Source: Phytopseudomonas daroniae
GTDB lineage: Bacteria; Pseudomonadota; Gammaproteobacteria; Pseudomonadales; Pseudomonadaceae
Direction of reading: 5' to 3'
DNA length: 64,000 nt
Assembly: GCF_004327285.1 (NCBI RefSeq)
Contig: NZ_QJUI01000007.1
Coordinates: forward strand, 1-64,000
The position numbers and the translations under genes are program-made. Shown piece after piece: positions 29,173 to 39,596 of this stretch (the stretch's first letter is position 1; the number at the start of each line of letters is the position of its first letter). Below the pieces are notes generated by a model. The model was not told the origin of the DNA, searched no databases, and saw only the letters and a program-made list of their open reading frames with translations.

Positions 29173-30897
29173 TCAGTTCGCGAGACCGTGATCAGGCGCT
29201 GACTGCCAGCTTTCGCAGATCGTCCGGGCGCGTGGTAGATCCCGGGCATAACTCAAGCGGCCATGAGCGTTTTGCAGACCGGCGCGGCGCAGCTTCAGGC
29301 GTAGTGAAGGCGAGGCGCCGCTGACGATCAGGGAGATATCGTGCTTGCGGTACTCCAGCACGATGCTGTGCAGCGCGGCGAGCGCCGTCATGTCGAGCAT
29401 CGGCACGGCGCTGAGGTCGAGAATCACCACCCGGATGTCAGGATCGAGCCGGCGCAGCGCACTCAGCGTCCGTTCTGCCGCACCAAAGAACAGCGGGCCA
29501 CGAATGGCGAAGGCCAGCACGTGCTCCGGCAGGTCACTCAGGGCCTGATGATTTTGCCGTGGCAGGCTGCGGGTATCGGTCAGTTCGCTCATGCGCTTGA
29601 TGAACAGCCCTGCGGCCAGCAACAGGCCGACGCCGACGGCCAGCACCATATCGAACAGTACCGTGAGTAACAGACAGGTCAGCAGCACCAGCACATCGCT
29701 GCGTGGCGCGATGCGCAAGGTATGGGCCACGTGGTGGGCTTCGCTCATGTTCCACGCCACCATCAGCAACAGGGCGGCGAGCGCGGCCATCGGCAGGTAG
29801 CTGAACAGCGGGGCGAGAAACAGGATGGCGGCCAGCACCACGGCGGCATGGATGACTGCGGCCAGCGGCGAACAGGCGCCGGCGCGCACGTTGGCGGCGC
29901 TGCGGGCGATGGCGGCGGTGGCGGTGATGCCGCCGAACAGCGGCGCGACCAGATTGCCAATGCCCTGGCCGAGCAATTCGGCGTTGGGGTCGTGCTTGCT
30001 GCCGGTCATGCTGTCGGCGACCACGGCGCAGAGTAGCGATTCGATAGCGCCGAGCATGGCGATGGCGAAGGCCGGGGCCAGCAACTGGCGGATCAATTCG
30101 AAGGACAGAACCAGTGGCTGGCCATCTGCTCCAGGCAATTGCCACGGCCAGGCGAATGTTGGCAGAAAGGGTGGAATGCCTGGGTAGCTGACGCCCTCGA
30201 CGCTGTAACTGAAGCGCTCACCCAGCGTCGCCACCGGCAGTCCGCCGCGCTCCAGCAACAGGCCCAGCAGTGCGCCGACCGCCAGCGCCACCAGATGCCC
30301 CGGAATGCGCGGCACCAGGCGCGGCCAGAGCAGCAATACGGCAAGGCAGGCCAGCGCCACCAGGCTGTCGCCGAGCCGGATGCCGGGCAGTGCCTGGAAC
30401 AGCAACTGCAATTGCTGCACATAGTGGCTCGGCTGTTCGGCCAGTTGCAGGCCGAACAGATCCTTGATCTGCAGCGTGGCGATGACGATACCGATACCGG
30501 CGGTGAATCCCAGCGTGACCGGGTAGGGCACGAACTCGATCAGGCGACCGGCCTTGAGCAACCCCAGCATGATCAGAATCAGCCCGGCGAGCAGGGTGCA
30601 CAACAGCAGACCGCCAATGCCGAATTTCTGGGTGATCGGCAGCAGAATCACCACGAAGGCGGCAGTGGGGCCGGAGATATTGAAGCGCGAGCCGCCGCAC
30701 AGGGCGATCAGCGGGGCCGCCACCAGAACCGTGTAGAGACCATGCTGCGGCGCCACGCCGACGGCGATAGCCAGGGCCATGGCCAGGGGGATGGCGATGA
30801 TGCCCACCGTGAGGCCGGCGGCCAGATCGCCACGCAGGCTGGCCCAGGAATAACCGCCGAGCAGGCTCTGGCGGCAAGCGGCGAACAGAGTGGGCAT
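29173..30897 (-). CDS. SulP-family anion transporter with STAS domain
   Basis: A 574-residue inner-membrane transporter with 10-14 hydrophobic segments beginning SWASLRGDLAAGLTVGIIAI, the SulP signature region PLAMALAIAVGVAPQHGLYT and GGSRFNISGPTAAFVVI, followed by a cytoplasmic STAS domain from about residue 455 (LDLSAVPMLDMTALAALHSI). Substrate could be sulfate, bicarbonate or C4-dicarboxylates; the sequence does not decide. The start at MPTLFAACRQ has an AGGA site 9 bases upstream; the longer frame to 31140 is read-through of an upstream MITE-like repeat. That repeat ends exactly at the ribosome site, so the native 5' region has been displaced. Confidence 0.9.
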   Translation of the reverse strand: MPTLFAACRQSLLGGYSWASLRGDLAAGLTVGIIAIPLAMALAIAVGVAPQHGLYTVLVAAPLIALCGGSRFNISGPTAAFVVILLPITQKFGIGGLLLCTLLAGLILIMLGLLKAGRLIEFVPYPVTLGFTAGIGIVIATLQIKDLFGLQLAEQPSHYVQQLQLLFQALPGIRLGDSLVALACLAVLLLWPRLVPRIPGHLVALAVGALLGLLLERGGLPVATLGERFSYSVEGVSYPGIPPFLPTFAWPWQLPGADGQPLVLSFELIRQLLAPAFAIAMLGAIESLLCAVVADSMTGSKHDPNAELLGQGIGNLVAPLFGGITATAAIARSAANVRAGACSPLAAVIHAAVVLAAILFLAPLFSYLPMAALAALLLMVAWNMSEAHHVAHTLRIAPRSDVLVLLTCLLLTVLFDMVLAVGVGLLLAAGLFIKRMSELTDTRSLPRQNHQALSDLPEHVLAFAIRGPLFFGAAERTLSALRRLDPDIRVVILDLSAVPMLDMTALAALHSIVLEYRKHDISLIVSGASPSLRLKLRRAGLQNAHGRLSYARDLPRARTICESWQSAPDHGLAN

Positions 30898-30910
30898 TGT
30901 GGTGTTTCCT

Positions 30911-31104
30911 AGGGTCTGTTGACGTTTCAACGCGAGCCGCGTTGCCGCGAGAAATCTCGCCATGTCGGGCGGCGATCCGCTAGGCGGAGGACGCCGGTAA
31001 TGGTATTCCCTTGCCAAGCCCTCCAACAATGCATGGCGAAATTTCTCGCGCAACCTGGGCGGCCCCACCCGCAGGGCGGTCATGCTGAAACGTCCACGGA
31101 TCCT
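30911..31104. repeat. MITE-like repeat, copy 1 (family with AGGGTCTGTTGACGTTTCA ends)
   Basis: A 194-bp non-coding element with terminal inverted repeats AGGGTCTGTTGACGTTTCA at the left and AGGATCCGTGGACGTTTCAG as the complement of the right end. A second internal dyad pairs GCGAGAAATCTCGCCATG-type sequence (about 30947-30965) with TGGCGAAATTTCTCGCGC (about 31033-31050). It matches the copy at 39244-39508. No clear target duplication. Its left edge touches the sulP ribosome-binding site. Together with a short promoter-sized segment (31105-31285) it fills the divergent gap between sulP and the gene at 31286. Confidence 0.8.
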
Positions 31105-31285
31105 GAGGTTGTCACCAGTATAAGAGTGACCAGAGCGCATCGGTATTGACTTAGGTCGCGTACCGCTCAGGGTTTGCCAGTGCTAGAAAGGTTGGCTGTA
31201 CCTGCGACGAGTTCCCCGCGTTGAGCGGTTGCGGCGCCGGGGTTACACTGCCGGCCCCGTGTGGTCTGGTTAGCTGGAGTGAGCG

Positions 31286-31573
31286 ATGCGTAAAGACAAG
31301 AAGCAGGTGATTGGCGACGAAGTGAGCGACGAGCAGATCAAGCTGTTTCTCGCCGTGGAACCGGCTGATGCCACGCCGCCCTCGCTGCACAAACTGGTCA
31401 AAGCCTACCGCGGCTTGCGTGACCACGATTTCGAGCGGTTCGTCGGGTTCTTCGTCGAAGCCGGCTACGACCTCGATGCCAAGGATGCTGACGGCAATGA
31501 CTTCGTCGCGCTGATCAAGGATCAGCGTCAGGCCGAGCCTTACATCCAGGCGATCAACGCCGCTCGCGGCTGA
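31286..31573 (+). CDS. Conserved small protein (PA4642-like)
   Basis: A 95-residue acidic soluble protein (MRKDKKQVIGDEVSDEQIK start; FERFVGFFVEAGYDLDAKD; DGNDFVALIKDQRQAEPYI). The pattern of a helical repeat plus a GYDLDAKDADG turn is mildly ankyrin-like. I recognise it only as the conserved Pseudomonas protein found near hpt/upp (PA4642 position); no function is known. A GGAGTGAGCG site precedes the ATG. It is monocistronic, convergent with the DUF2845 pair. Confidence 0.75.
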   Translation: MRKDKKQVIGDEVSDEQIKLFLAVEPADATPPSLHKLVKAYRGLRDHDFERFVGFFVEAGYDLDAKDADGNDFVALIKDQRQAEPYIQAINAARG

Positions 31574-31624
31574 TCGCTGCCGGGTGACGGCGTTCTGCCG
31601 TCGCCCGCTCTGATCGACTAGCGG

Positions 31625-31924
31625 CTAATTGCCGCGTTTGCTGTCGATCCTGTTCAGGCGATTGCCCTCGAAACGCAGAAAGTAGTTCATGCCGTTGCGC
31701 GGGCCGTAATTCCACTCCTCTATCTGCACTTCATGGGTGAAGCCATAGCTGTCAGTCTGTTCCTTGTAGCCGATGAACGCGCGGTTGTTCGGTTCGCCGC
31801 ATTTGGACTGGACTTCGGCGGTGCTGTCGCCGGTGCTGGCTAGAGCGCTGCCGCAACGCCAGGTCGCCGCGTTGGCGGTGCTCGCCAGCAGCATGAGCAG
31901 GGTGCAGGTGATGAGTGTTTTCAT
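31625..31924 (-). CDS. DUF2845 secreted protein, copy B
   Basis: A 99-residue protein with a Sec signal peptide (MKTLITCTLLMLLASTANA) and a mature DUF2845 domain: WRCGSALASTGDSTAEVQSK, then CGEP, and a conserved IEEWNYGPRNGMNYFLRFEG ending. Two cysteines could form a disulfide in the periplasm. It is the downstream member of a tandem pair separated by 5 bp from its paralogue; function unknown. Confidence 0.82.
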   Translation of the reverse strand: MKTLITCTLLMLLASTANAATWRCGSALASTGDSTAEVQSKCGEPNNRAFIGYKEQTDSYGFTHEVQIEEWNYGPRNGMNYFLRFEGNRLNRIDSKRGN

Positions 31925-31929
31925 GGTCG

Positions 31930-32220
31930 TCAGCGGCTGCGTTTGCGTTCGATGCGCGTCAGCCGATTAGCCTCGAAAGTCAGAATGGTGAACATGCCGT
32001 TGCTGGGTTCGTAGGCCCATTCCTCGATATTCGTTTCGCGTCGATAGTGGGGGCCGAGCGTATAACCGACGGGGTCACGGAAAGCCGGTTCGCCACATTT
32101 CTGCATCACCTCGAAGGTGCGATCACCGAGGTTCACCAGCTTGCTGCCGCAGCGCAGGGTATCGGCCTGGCTCAGCAATGGGCTGGTGCAGAGCACCAGC
32201 AACAGGCTCAAACGCTTCAT
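31930..32220 (-). CDS. DUF2845 secreted protein, copy A
   Basis: A 96-residue paralogue of the next gene, with a signal peptide (MKRLSLLLVLCTSPLLSQA), LRCGSKLVNLGDRTFEVMQK, CGEP, and IEEWAYEPSNGMFTILTFEA. Both cysteines align with those of copy B. It follows the DUF748 gene by 7 bp and is probably cotranscribed with it, which hints at an envelope role for all three. Confidence 0.82.
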   Translation of the reverse strand: MKRLSLLLVLCTSPLLSQADTLRCGSKLVNLGDRTFEVMQKCGEPAFRDPVGYTLGPHYRRETNIEEWAYEPSNGMFTILTFEANRLTRIERKRSR

Positions 32221-32227
32221 ATCCCTA

Positions 32228-35182
32228 TCACTCGCTATCCAGATGCAAGGGCGTAGCCACGCGGCCGTCGTTCTCGGCCTCGCCTAGGCTAACGTCGAGC
32301 AAGTAGATGCGTTCGTCCGCCAACTTGCCGCTATCCACCAGATACGCTTTGATCGCCGCGGCGCGATCCTGGGCCAGCTGGCGCTGCAGGCCACGACTGT
32401 CGCTCCAGGACTCCAGCACGGCATCGCGCAGGTGCGCCGTGCGCTCATCGCTGTCCAGCTCGGCCCACTCGGCAGGCGGCTGTTGTTTCAGGCGGGCGCG
32501 GTAGATGCCTTCCAGCAACGGGGCTTTTTCGTCCTCTGGCACCACCAGCAAGTCGGCGTTGGCCGGCACCTGATCACCACGGCGTTGCATGATGCGGTAC
32601 AGATAGTCCTGATACTCGCGCTCCAGGCGCTGCTCGGCCAGCAATGGGCCGTCGCTGCTCTGGGCACTAAGACCCTCGATTTCCAGGCGCAGGGTCGGGC
32701 GTTCCTGCAGGGCGCTGGCAAGCATATCCAACGATTTTTGCGCCTGCTCATCCAGCTCGGCGTTGCCAGGTGCGAACACCACGGTGCTCAGATCCATGTC
32801 GGCACCACCGCTGACCAGGCCGCCGATGAACTTGAACGGTGCCTGGGCGGCACGCAGCACCAGGTTGCGCAGGGTTTGCCAGACGATTGGCATGACGCTG
32901 AACTGTGGGTTGTTGAGGTCGCCCTGCAGAGGTAGCTCCAGGGAAATCCGCCCCTGAGTATCCTTGAGCAGAGCTACGGCCAGGCGAATCGGCAGATCCA
33001 CGGCGTCCGGGCTGTCGACTTTTTCGCCGAGCTGCAATTGCTCGACCAGTACCTTGTTCTGTGCGTTCAGCTTGCCGTTGTTGATGCGGTAATGCAGATC
33101 CAGGTTCAGGCGGCCCTTGCGGATGCGGTAGCCGGCGAATTTGCCGGAGTAGGGGGTCAGGGTGGTCAGCTCGACCTGTTTGAACTGGGTGGCGATGTCC
33201 AGGCTCTGCAGCGGATCGAAGGGCGTCAGGCTGCCCTTGATGCTGACCGGCGCGTAACGGTCGACCTTGCCGCTGATATCCACGGGGGCTGGTTTGCTGC
33301 TGGTGCTGTCGAGGGTGCCGATACGACCATTGAGTTGCTGTATCGCGGTGGCGAAGTTGGGCCTGAGGCTGAAGTCGGCGAAGTTGGCCGAGCCATCTTT
33401 CAGGCTGACCTCGCCGATACGGATGGCCAACGGCTTTTCAGCGGCGGCTGACGATTGCGCTTGAGCGGCGTTGCCAGCGGGCTGTTTGACGATCAGCTCG
33501 TTGAGGTTGGTGCTCAGGTCTTCGTTGATGATGAAGCGCGCATAGGGCTGTTCCAGGTCGACCCGCTCGATGCCCAGACGATCGCCATGGCGGTAGTCGA
33601 GGCCGCCCAGATCCAGTTGCTTCCAGCGCAGCAAGTCACGGTTCTTGAGGGTGTCGAGGGTGTGCAGCTGGGTGATCTGTGCCTTGCCCTGTACACGCAG
33701 GGCCAGGGGCTCGGTTGCCGTGAGCTCGACCCCAAGATCGCTGCTCAGCAGGCCGCTGCGCAGCTCCAGGTGCACGAAGGGGCTGATGTAGGCTTGTGCC
33801 ACGCGCAGGTCGATATTGCGGGTGACCACTTTCAGGGTCGCGGTGGTCGGGCTCAGTTGCACCTGACCCTCGGCTTGCAGCTTGCCCTGTTTGCCGACAC
33901 CGGTGTCGAGCTTGAGATCAAAGGGCGAGGTGCCGAGGCTATCGAAGTTCTGCACGTCGAGGTCGAGTGGGCCGAGTTCCACGGTGGTCGCCTTGCTCGG
34001 CACACGGTCGACGAGGTGGGCATGGTAGTCGCGTAACTGTACGTCCTTGACCAGAACGTGCCAGGGCTTTGCTGGCTCGCTCGGCGCGGCTTGCGAGCTG
34101 TGGTCTGCATCGTCGGCCGCCTCGGGTGTTTCGGAGGCATCCGCAGGCGCTTGCTTGGGCGCATCCTGCGGTTTGCCGGCCAGCAGCTTCTGCCAGTCGA
34201 GCTCTCCGTCGGCTTCGCGGGTGGCCCAGGCTTCCAGTTTTTGGCCGCGGATCTTGCCGATAACCACCTGTTGCCTGGCCAGATCCAGAGAGGTTTCGCT
34301 GACCTCGAGTGCATCCAGCTTGAGCAATGGCTTGCCGTCCGGCGCCTGCATGGCGAATGGCGCTACTTTTATGCGGGCGTTGTTCAGCAACAGCTCGGTG
34401 CTGTCACGCAGGCTCAAGCGGTAATCGGTCGACAGGCTCACTACACCGTTTTCGAGCACCAGCGGGACGGCGTCACGCACGTAGGGCCAGAACGCCTTCA
34501 TCGGCTCGTCGGTGATCTTCAGGGTGCCACTGGAACTGATCGGGCTCAGACTCAGTTCACCGCTCCAGTCGATACGGCCGCCAGCCGGGCCGGTGGCCAC
34601 CAGGGTCATGTCGGCGTTGTCGTCGGGCAGGGTGCTGAGGTTATGCAGTTCCAGGTTGAGATCGTCGTAGTGGATGTCGATCGGCTCCTGCGGGCGCAGA
34701 TCCTGGAAATGCAGGTTACCGCCCAGCAGTTCGATGCGGTCGATGCGCAGGGCAAATGGCTCGCCGGGTTCTTCCGTCTGCTCCTCACTGGCCGGGAGCT
34801 TGAACAGCTGGGCCAGGTTGAGGTTGCCATCCTTGTCGAAACGCACCTCGGTGTGAGGCTTCACCAATCTCACGTCAGCCAGGTGCAGGGCGCCGCTCCA
34901 CAGGCTGTCCAGCTGCAGATTCACGGCCAGGTGCTCGAAGGCCACCTGCTCTTTGCCAGGCTCACCGAGGTGCAGACCCCAGAGATCCAGCTCCAGAGTG
35001 AAGGGGTTGAGTTGCAGGCGATCCAGCCGGGCAGGCTGAGTCGCATAATTTTCCAACTGCTGGTTGGCGATGCGCAGTGCAATGCCGGGCAAGATGAGAA
35101 AGCCGATCAGGCTGTACAGGCCGATGGCGATCAGTAGGGCAGTGGCGGCGCGTCGCAATCCTTTGGGCATGGTCTTGCTCAT
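32228..35182 (-). CDS. DUF748/AsmA-like envelope protein with OmpA-like C-terminal region
   Basis: A 984-residue protein with one N-terminal membrane anchor (LLIAIGLYSLIGFLILPGIA), followed by a long repeat-rich periplasmic region of the DUF748/AsmA type (NPFTLELDLWGLHLGEPG; LRDYHAHLVDRVPSKATTVE) likely to form an elongated beta groove. The last ~170 residues (VVFAPGNAELDEQAQKSLDM) resemble OmpA-like peptidoglycan-binding folds. AsmA-type proteins are implicated in lipid transport between membranes; for this member the role is inferred. AGGAAG lies just before the first ATG; a second ATG four codons in is an alternative start. It leads the DUF748-DUF2845-DUF2845 run. Confidence 0.85.
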   Translation of the reverse strand: MSKTMPKGLRRAATALLIAIGLYSLIGFLILPGIALRIANQQLENYATQPARLDRLQLNPFTLELDLWGLHLGEPGKEQVAFEHLAVNLQLDSLWSGALHLADVRLVKPHTEVRFDKDGNLNLAQLFKLPASEEQTEEPGEPFALRIDRIELLGGNLHFQDLRPQEPIDIHYDDLNLELHNLSTLPDDNADMTLVATGPAGGRIDWSGELSLSPISSSGTLKITDEPMKAFWPYVRDAVPLVLENGVVSLSTDYRLSLRDSTELLLNNARIKVAPFAMQAPDGKPLLKLDALEVSETSLDLARQQVVIGKIRGQKLEAWATREADGELDWQKLLAGKPQDAPKQAPADASETPEAADDADHSSQAAPSEPAKPWHVLVKDVQLRDYHAHLVDRVPSKATTVELGPLDLDVQNFDSLGTSPFDLKLDTGVGKQGKLQAEGQVQLSPTTATLKVVTRNIDLRVAQAYISPFVHLELRSGLLSSDLGVELTATEPLALRVQGKAQITQLHTLDTLKNRDLLRWKQLDLGGLDYRHGDRLGIERVDLEQPYARFIINEDLSTNLNELIVKQPAGNAAQAQSSAAAEKPLAIRIGEVSLKDGSANFADFSLRPNFATAIQQLNGRIGTLDSTSSKPAPVDISGKVDRYAPVSIKGSLTPFDPLQSLDIATQFKQVELTTLTPYSGKFAGYRIRKGRLNLDLHYRINNGKLNAQNKVLVEQLQLGEKVDSPDAVDLPIRLAVALLKDTQGRISLELPLQGDLNNPQFSVMPIVWQTLRNLVLRAAQAPFKFIGGLVSGGADMDLSTVVFAPGNAELDEQAQKSLDMLASALQERPTLRLEIEGLSAQSSDGPLLAEQRLEREYQDYLYRIMQRRGDQVPANADLLVVPEDEKAPLLEGIYRARLKQQPPAEWAELDSDERTAHLRDAVLESWSDSRGLQRQLAQDRAAAIKAYLVDSGKLADERIYLLDVSLGEAENDGRVATPLHLDSE

Positions 35183-35246
35183 CTTCCTGGCGAGAGTGTC
35201 TTGGATTATGGCATGAGCCCTGGGTTCCGCGGGATGGTGCGAGTCT

Positions 35247-36263
35247 TCAAAAATGTAGAACGAGGGTTTTCAGCGGTGGGTTGCCGTCCGCGGAGGGGAA
35301 GTCCGCAGCCGGCAGCAGCTGTTCATGCGCGCGTACCGGACGCCCCAATTTGCTGGCGCAGCGCAGCACCTGTTCGCGCCAGTCGGTCATGGCCACCTTC
35401 GCCAGGTTGTTGCAGCACACCAGGGTACCGTTATCGGCGGTAGCGAGAATCGCTGGTTTCAGCAGGCTCTGGTAATCGCGCAGCAGGTCGACGGTGCCGA
35501 AGGCGCTCTTGGCCCAGGCCGGCGGATCGAGGAACACCAGGTCGAACTGACGCTGTGCGAGGCGTGGATAACTCGGCAGCTTCTGCCCGCGTCGCTGGGC
35601 GATAGGCAGCCCGGCCCACTGACGGATCGCCGGGAAATAGTCCGACTGCACGAACTGCATGGGCAGCAGATCCGGATTGAGCGCGCCATTTTCGCGACCG
35701 ACCGCGAGGTTGCCCTCGGCGAAGTCGAGGTTGACCACTTCGTGTGCGCCACCAGCCGCCGCATTGAGGCCAACGCCGCAGGTGTAGGCGAACAGGTTGA
35801 GCACGCTTTTCCCGGCGCTGTGGCGCTGGATCCAGCCGCGGGCGTTGCGCAGGTCGAGAAACAGCAGCGGATCCTGGCCGGGATGGCGACCACGCACGCG
35901 GTAATCGAGGCCCCATTCCCGGCCAACCTGATCGGCCAGGGCCTCTTCGCTCGAGGCATACACCGGGTCGCTGCGGTCGATACGCGAGTTGCCTCTGGAG
36001 CGGTCGTTGTAGACCAGCAGCGTGTGCAGCCCGAGAACCTCGTTGACCTGTTGGTGCAGGGCGAGCAGCTCGTCATGGGTCAGCGTCTGGTGAAAACTCT
36101 GCACCATCAACTGTTGGCCGTAACGGTCGAGGGTCAGGCCGCCGGCACCTTCCTGGCTGCCGTGGAACAGGCGATAGCAATCGGTGTTCTGTGCATGCAG
36201 CTCGGCGATCAGGGCTTGGCGATTGGCAAGCGCGGCGCGCACTGCCTGGTCGAGAGACGGCAT
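35247..36263 (-). CDS. Class I SAM-dependent rRNA methyltransferase (RlmI-like)
   Basis: A 338-residue methyltransferase. A N-terminal region recognisable as RlmI/RlmK-like (YRLFHGSQEGAGGLTLDRYG) is followed by the Rossmann core: VLNLFAYTCGVGLNAAAGG for SAM binding, VVNLDFAEGNLAVGRENG, and the FDLVFLDPPAWAKSAFG catalytic segment. The family methylates C5 of cytosine in 23S rRNA, but members vary, so the exact target is not assigned. No PUA domain is evident at the N-terminus. Transcribed alone; 42-bp gap to the DUF2236 gene. Confidence 0.85.
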   Translation of the reverse strand: MPSLDQAVRAALANRQALIAELHAQNTDCYRLFHGSQEGAGGLTLDRYGQQLMVQSFHQTLTHDELLALHQQVNEVLGLHTLLVYNDRSRGNSRIDRSDPVYASSEEALADQVGREWGLDYRVRGRHPGQDPLLFLDLRNARGWIQRHSAGKSVLNLFAYTCGVGLNAAAGGAHEVVNLDFAEGNLAVGRENGALNPDLLPMQFVQSDYFPAIRQWAGLPIAQRRGQKLPSYPRLAQRQFDLVFLDPPAWAKSAFGTVDLLRDYQSLLKPAILATADNGTLVCCNNLAKVAMTDWREQVLRCASKLGRPVRAHEQLLPAADFPSADGNPPLKTLVLHF

Positions 36264-36305
36264 GTGCGGCGACTCGTGAATAAGGGGGCACGCAGTTTAT
36301 CACCC

Positions 36306-37181
36306 TCAGTAGGGCGGCAGGCCCATGCGTATCCGCGACTTATGCAGTGAGCCGCTGTGTACCGCCCAGCGTATGACCGGGGCAATGGCATGTACGCCAC
36401 CGCGGGTCAGGCGGCTGCGCAGCGGCGTCATCCGTTGTTCGAGCATCGTCTGGGCCCAGTCCGGCAGCAGGTCGATGCCCGCCTGCAGGAACAACTGGCC
36501 CACGGGAACCGCAAGCCTGCTGGGGGCTGGTGCGGCAAGCAGGATGCGCAGAATCTCCCGGGAGCGCTCGTCGCACAGCAACTGCCCGCGCATCGCCGCA
36601 AGATAAGCGTCGATTTCGGCTCGGTTACGTGGCACGTCGCGTGCGCCCAGGCGTTCGGCGACCAGGGCGATTTCCCCGTAATAGCGATCCTGATCGGCCG
36701 CGCTCAGGCGTGGATCGAGATACCGCAAATGGGCCTGCAGAAAGCTGTGCACTTCGGCGACATGCACCCAGGTCAGCAGAGCCGGATCACTGGCTGCGTA
36801 GGGTCTGCCATCCGGCGCAGTGCCGGTTACCTGCAGATGGACGCGTTTGACCTTGTCGATCAGCCACTCGGCATCTTTGCTGCTGGCGAAGGTGGTGCCG
36901 GAGACGAACTGGCCAGTACGGCGCAGGCGGCCAAGCAGGTCATCGCGGAAATTGGAGTGATCCCACACCCCGGCCAGTGCCAGGGGGTGTAAAGCCTGCA
37001 GCAGCAGGGCGCTGACCCCGCCAATCAGCATGCTGGTGAAATCGCCATGGATACGCCAGCTCACCGAATCCGGGCCGAACAGGCCGGGATCGCCCTTGGG
37101 GTTCTCGAAATCGATCTGCCCCAGGGCGATGCCACTGAGGCTGAGCACCTGGCTTTCGATACGGCGGCGGATGAATTCCAT
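36306..37181 (-). CDS. DUF2236 (MpaB-type oxygenase-like) protein
   Basis: A 291-residue protein with a mostly helical DUF2236 fold. Motifs include SVSWRIHGDFTSMLIGGVSA, LLQALHPLALAGVWDHSNF with the His that in latex-clearing/MpaB-like relatives coordinates heme, and TWVHVAEVHSFLQAHLRYL with a further His pair. The family is described as oxygenase MpaB, but bacterial substrates are largely unknown. The ATG of MEFIRRRIESQ was chosen; an in-frame ATG 12 codons upstream is possible. It lies downstream of acs across a repeat hairpin. Confidence 0.8.
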   Translation of the reverse strand: MEFIRRRIESQVLSLSGIALGQIDFENPKGDPGLFGPDSVSWRIHGDFTSMLIGGVSALLLQALHPLALAGVWDHSNFRDDLLGRLRRTGQFVSGTTFASSKDAEWLIDKVKRVHLQVTGTAPDGRPYAASDPALLTWVHVAEVHSFLQAHLRYLDPRLSAADQDRYYGEIALVAERLGARDVPRNRAEIDAYLAAMRGQLLCDERSREILRILLAAPAPSRLAVPVGQLFLQAGIDLLPDWAQTMLEQRMTPLRSRLTRGGVHAIAPVIRWAVHSGSLHKSRIRMGLPPY

Positions 37182-37228
37182 GGCGGGGCGGTTTTCCTGG
37201 CTAGAACGACGCCCCATTGTAACGATCG

Positions 37229-37260
37229 AGGGTGGATCGGGGCGTTCCCCAATCCACCCT
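37229..37260. repeat. GTAGGGTGGA-class hairpin after acs
   Basis: AGGGTGGAT-c-GGGG (37229-37242) pairs with CCCC-a-ATCCACCCT (37247-37260) as a strong stem with a CGTT loop, 5 bp downstream of the acs stop. It shares AGGGTGGATCGGGGCG with the repeat at 24739-24831 and may serve as the acs transcription end, although it has no T-run. Confidence 0.75.
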
Positions 37261-37265
37261 TGTGG

Positions 37266-39203
<1,938 letters not shown>

Positions 39204-39215
39204 GGTGGGTTACCC

Positions 39216-39223
39216 TTGTTGTT
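39216..39223 (-). promoter_or_regulatory. CA motif (Hfq/Crc site) in the acs leader
   Basis: On the minus strand the leader reads AACAACAAGGG directly before the acs start. The AAnAAnAA pattern is the A-rich element bound by Hfq with Crc in Pseudomonas catabolite repression. Here it abuts the AAGGG ribosome site, so binding would block translation. The titrating RNA CrcZ is encoded 6 kb away in this window. Confidence 0.65.
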
Positions 39224-39243
39224 ATATGTCCGCAATAGACACT

Positions 39244-39508
39244 AGGGTCTGTTGACGTTTCAGCGCAAGCCGCGTTGCCGCGAGAAATCTCGCCAGGCGA
39301 GGCGGAGGACGCAGGGAATGGCGTTCCCTTTTCAAGTCCTCCAACGACGCATGGCGAGATTTCCCGCGCAACCCGCAGGGCCGGGCCCGTTTTGCCGCGA
39401 TGCTGCGTTTCTCGCCGGCTCATTTAGCCAGCTAAACTTCGCGGCTCGTGCCTTGCCTCGCGGCAAAATGGGCTCCGGCGCGGTCGTGCTGAAGCGTCAA
39501 CAAACCCT
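39244..39508. repeat. MITE-like repeat, copy 2, with a nested hairpin
   Basis: A 265-bp element with terminal inverted repeats AGGGTCTGTTGACGTTTCAG (left) and AGGGTTTGTTGACGCTTCAG (complement of the right end), 18 of 20 matching. It shares its left half and the internal GAAATCTCGCC/GGCGAGATTTC dyad with copy 1. It also contains an extra palindromic segment, 39385-39473, whose 16-bp arms (GCCCGTTTTGCCGCGA and TCGCGGCAAAATGGGC) match at 15 positions. No gene is seen in 39204-39596. Confidence 0.82.
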
Positions 39509-39596
39509 AAGGGTAGCAGCCAAGTTTTCAAGAGTGATCGAGGAGTGACGCAAAGTATTGCGGGCGCCCGCCGCTAAGCGAGCGCCTGCAAATGGA

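Noticed and set aside
30898..31140. 81-residue N-terminal extension of the SulP transporter
   Set aside because: It is translated MITE-like repeat; the true start has its own ribosome site.
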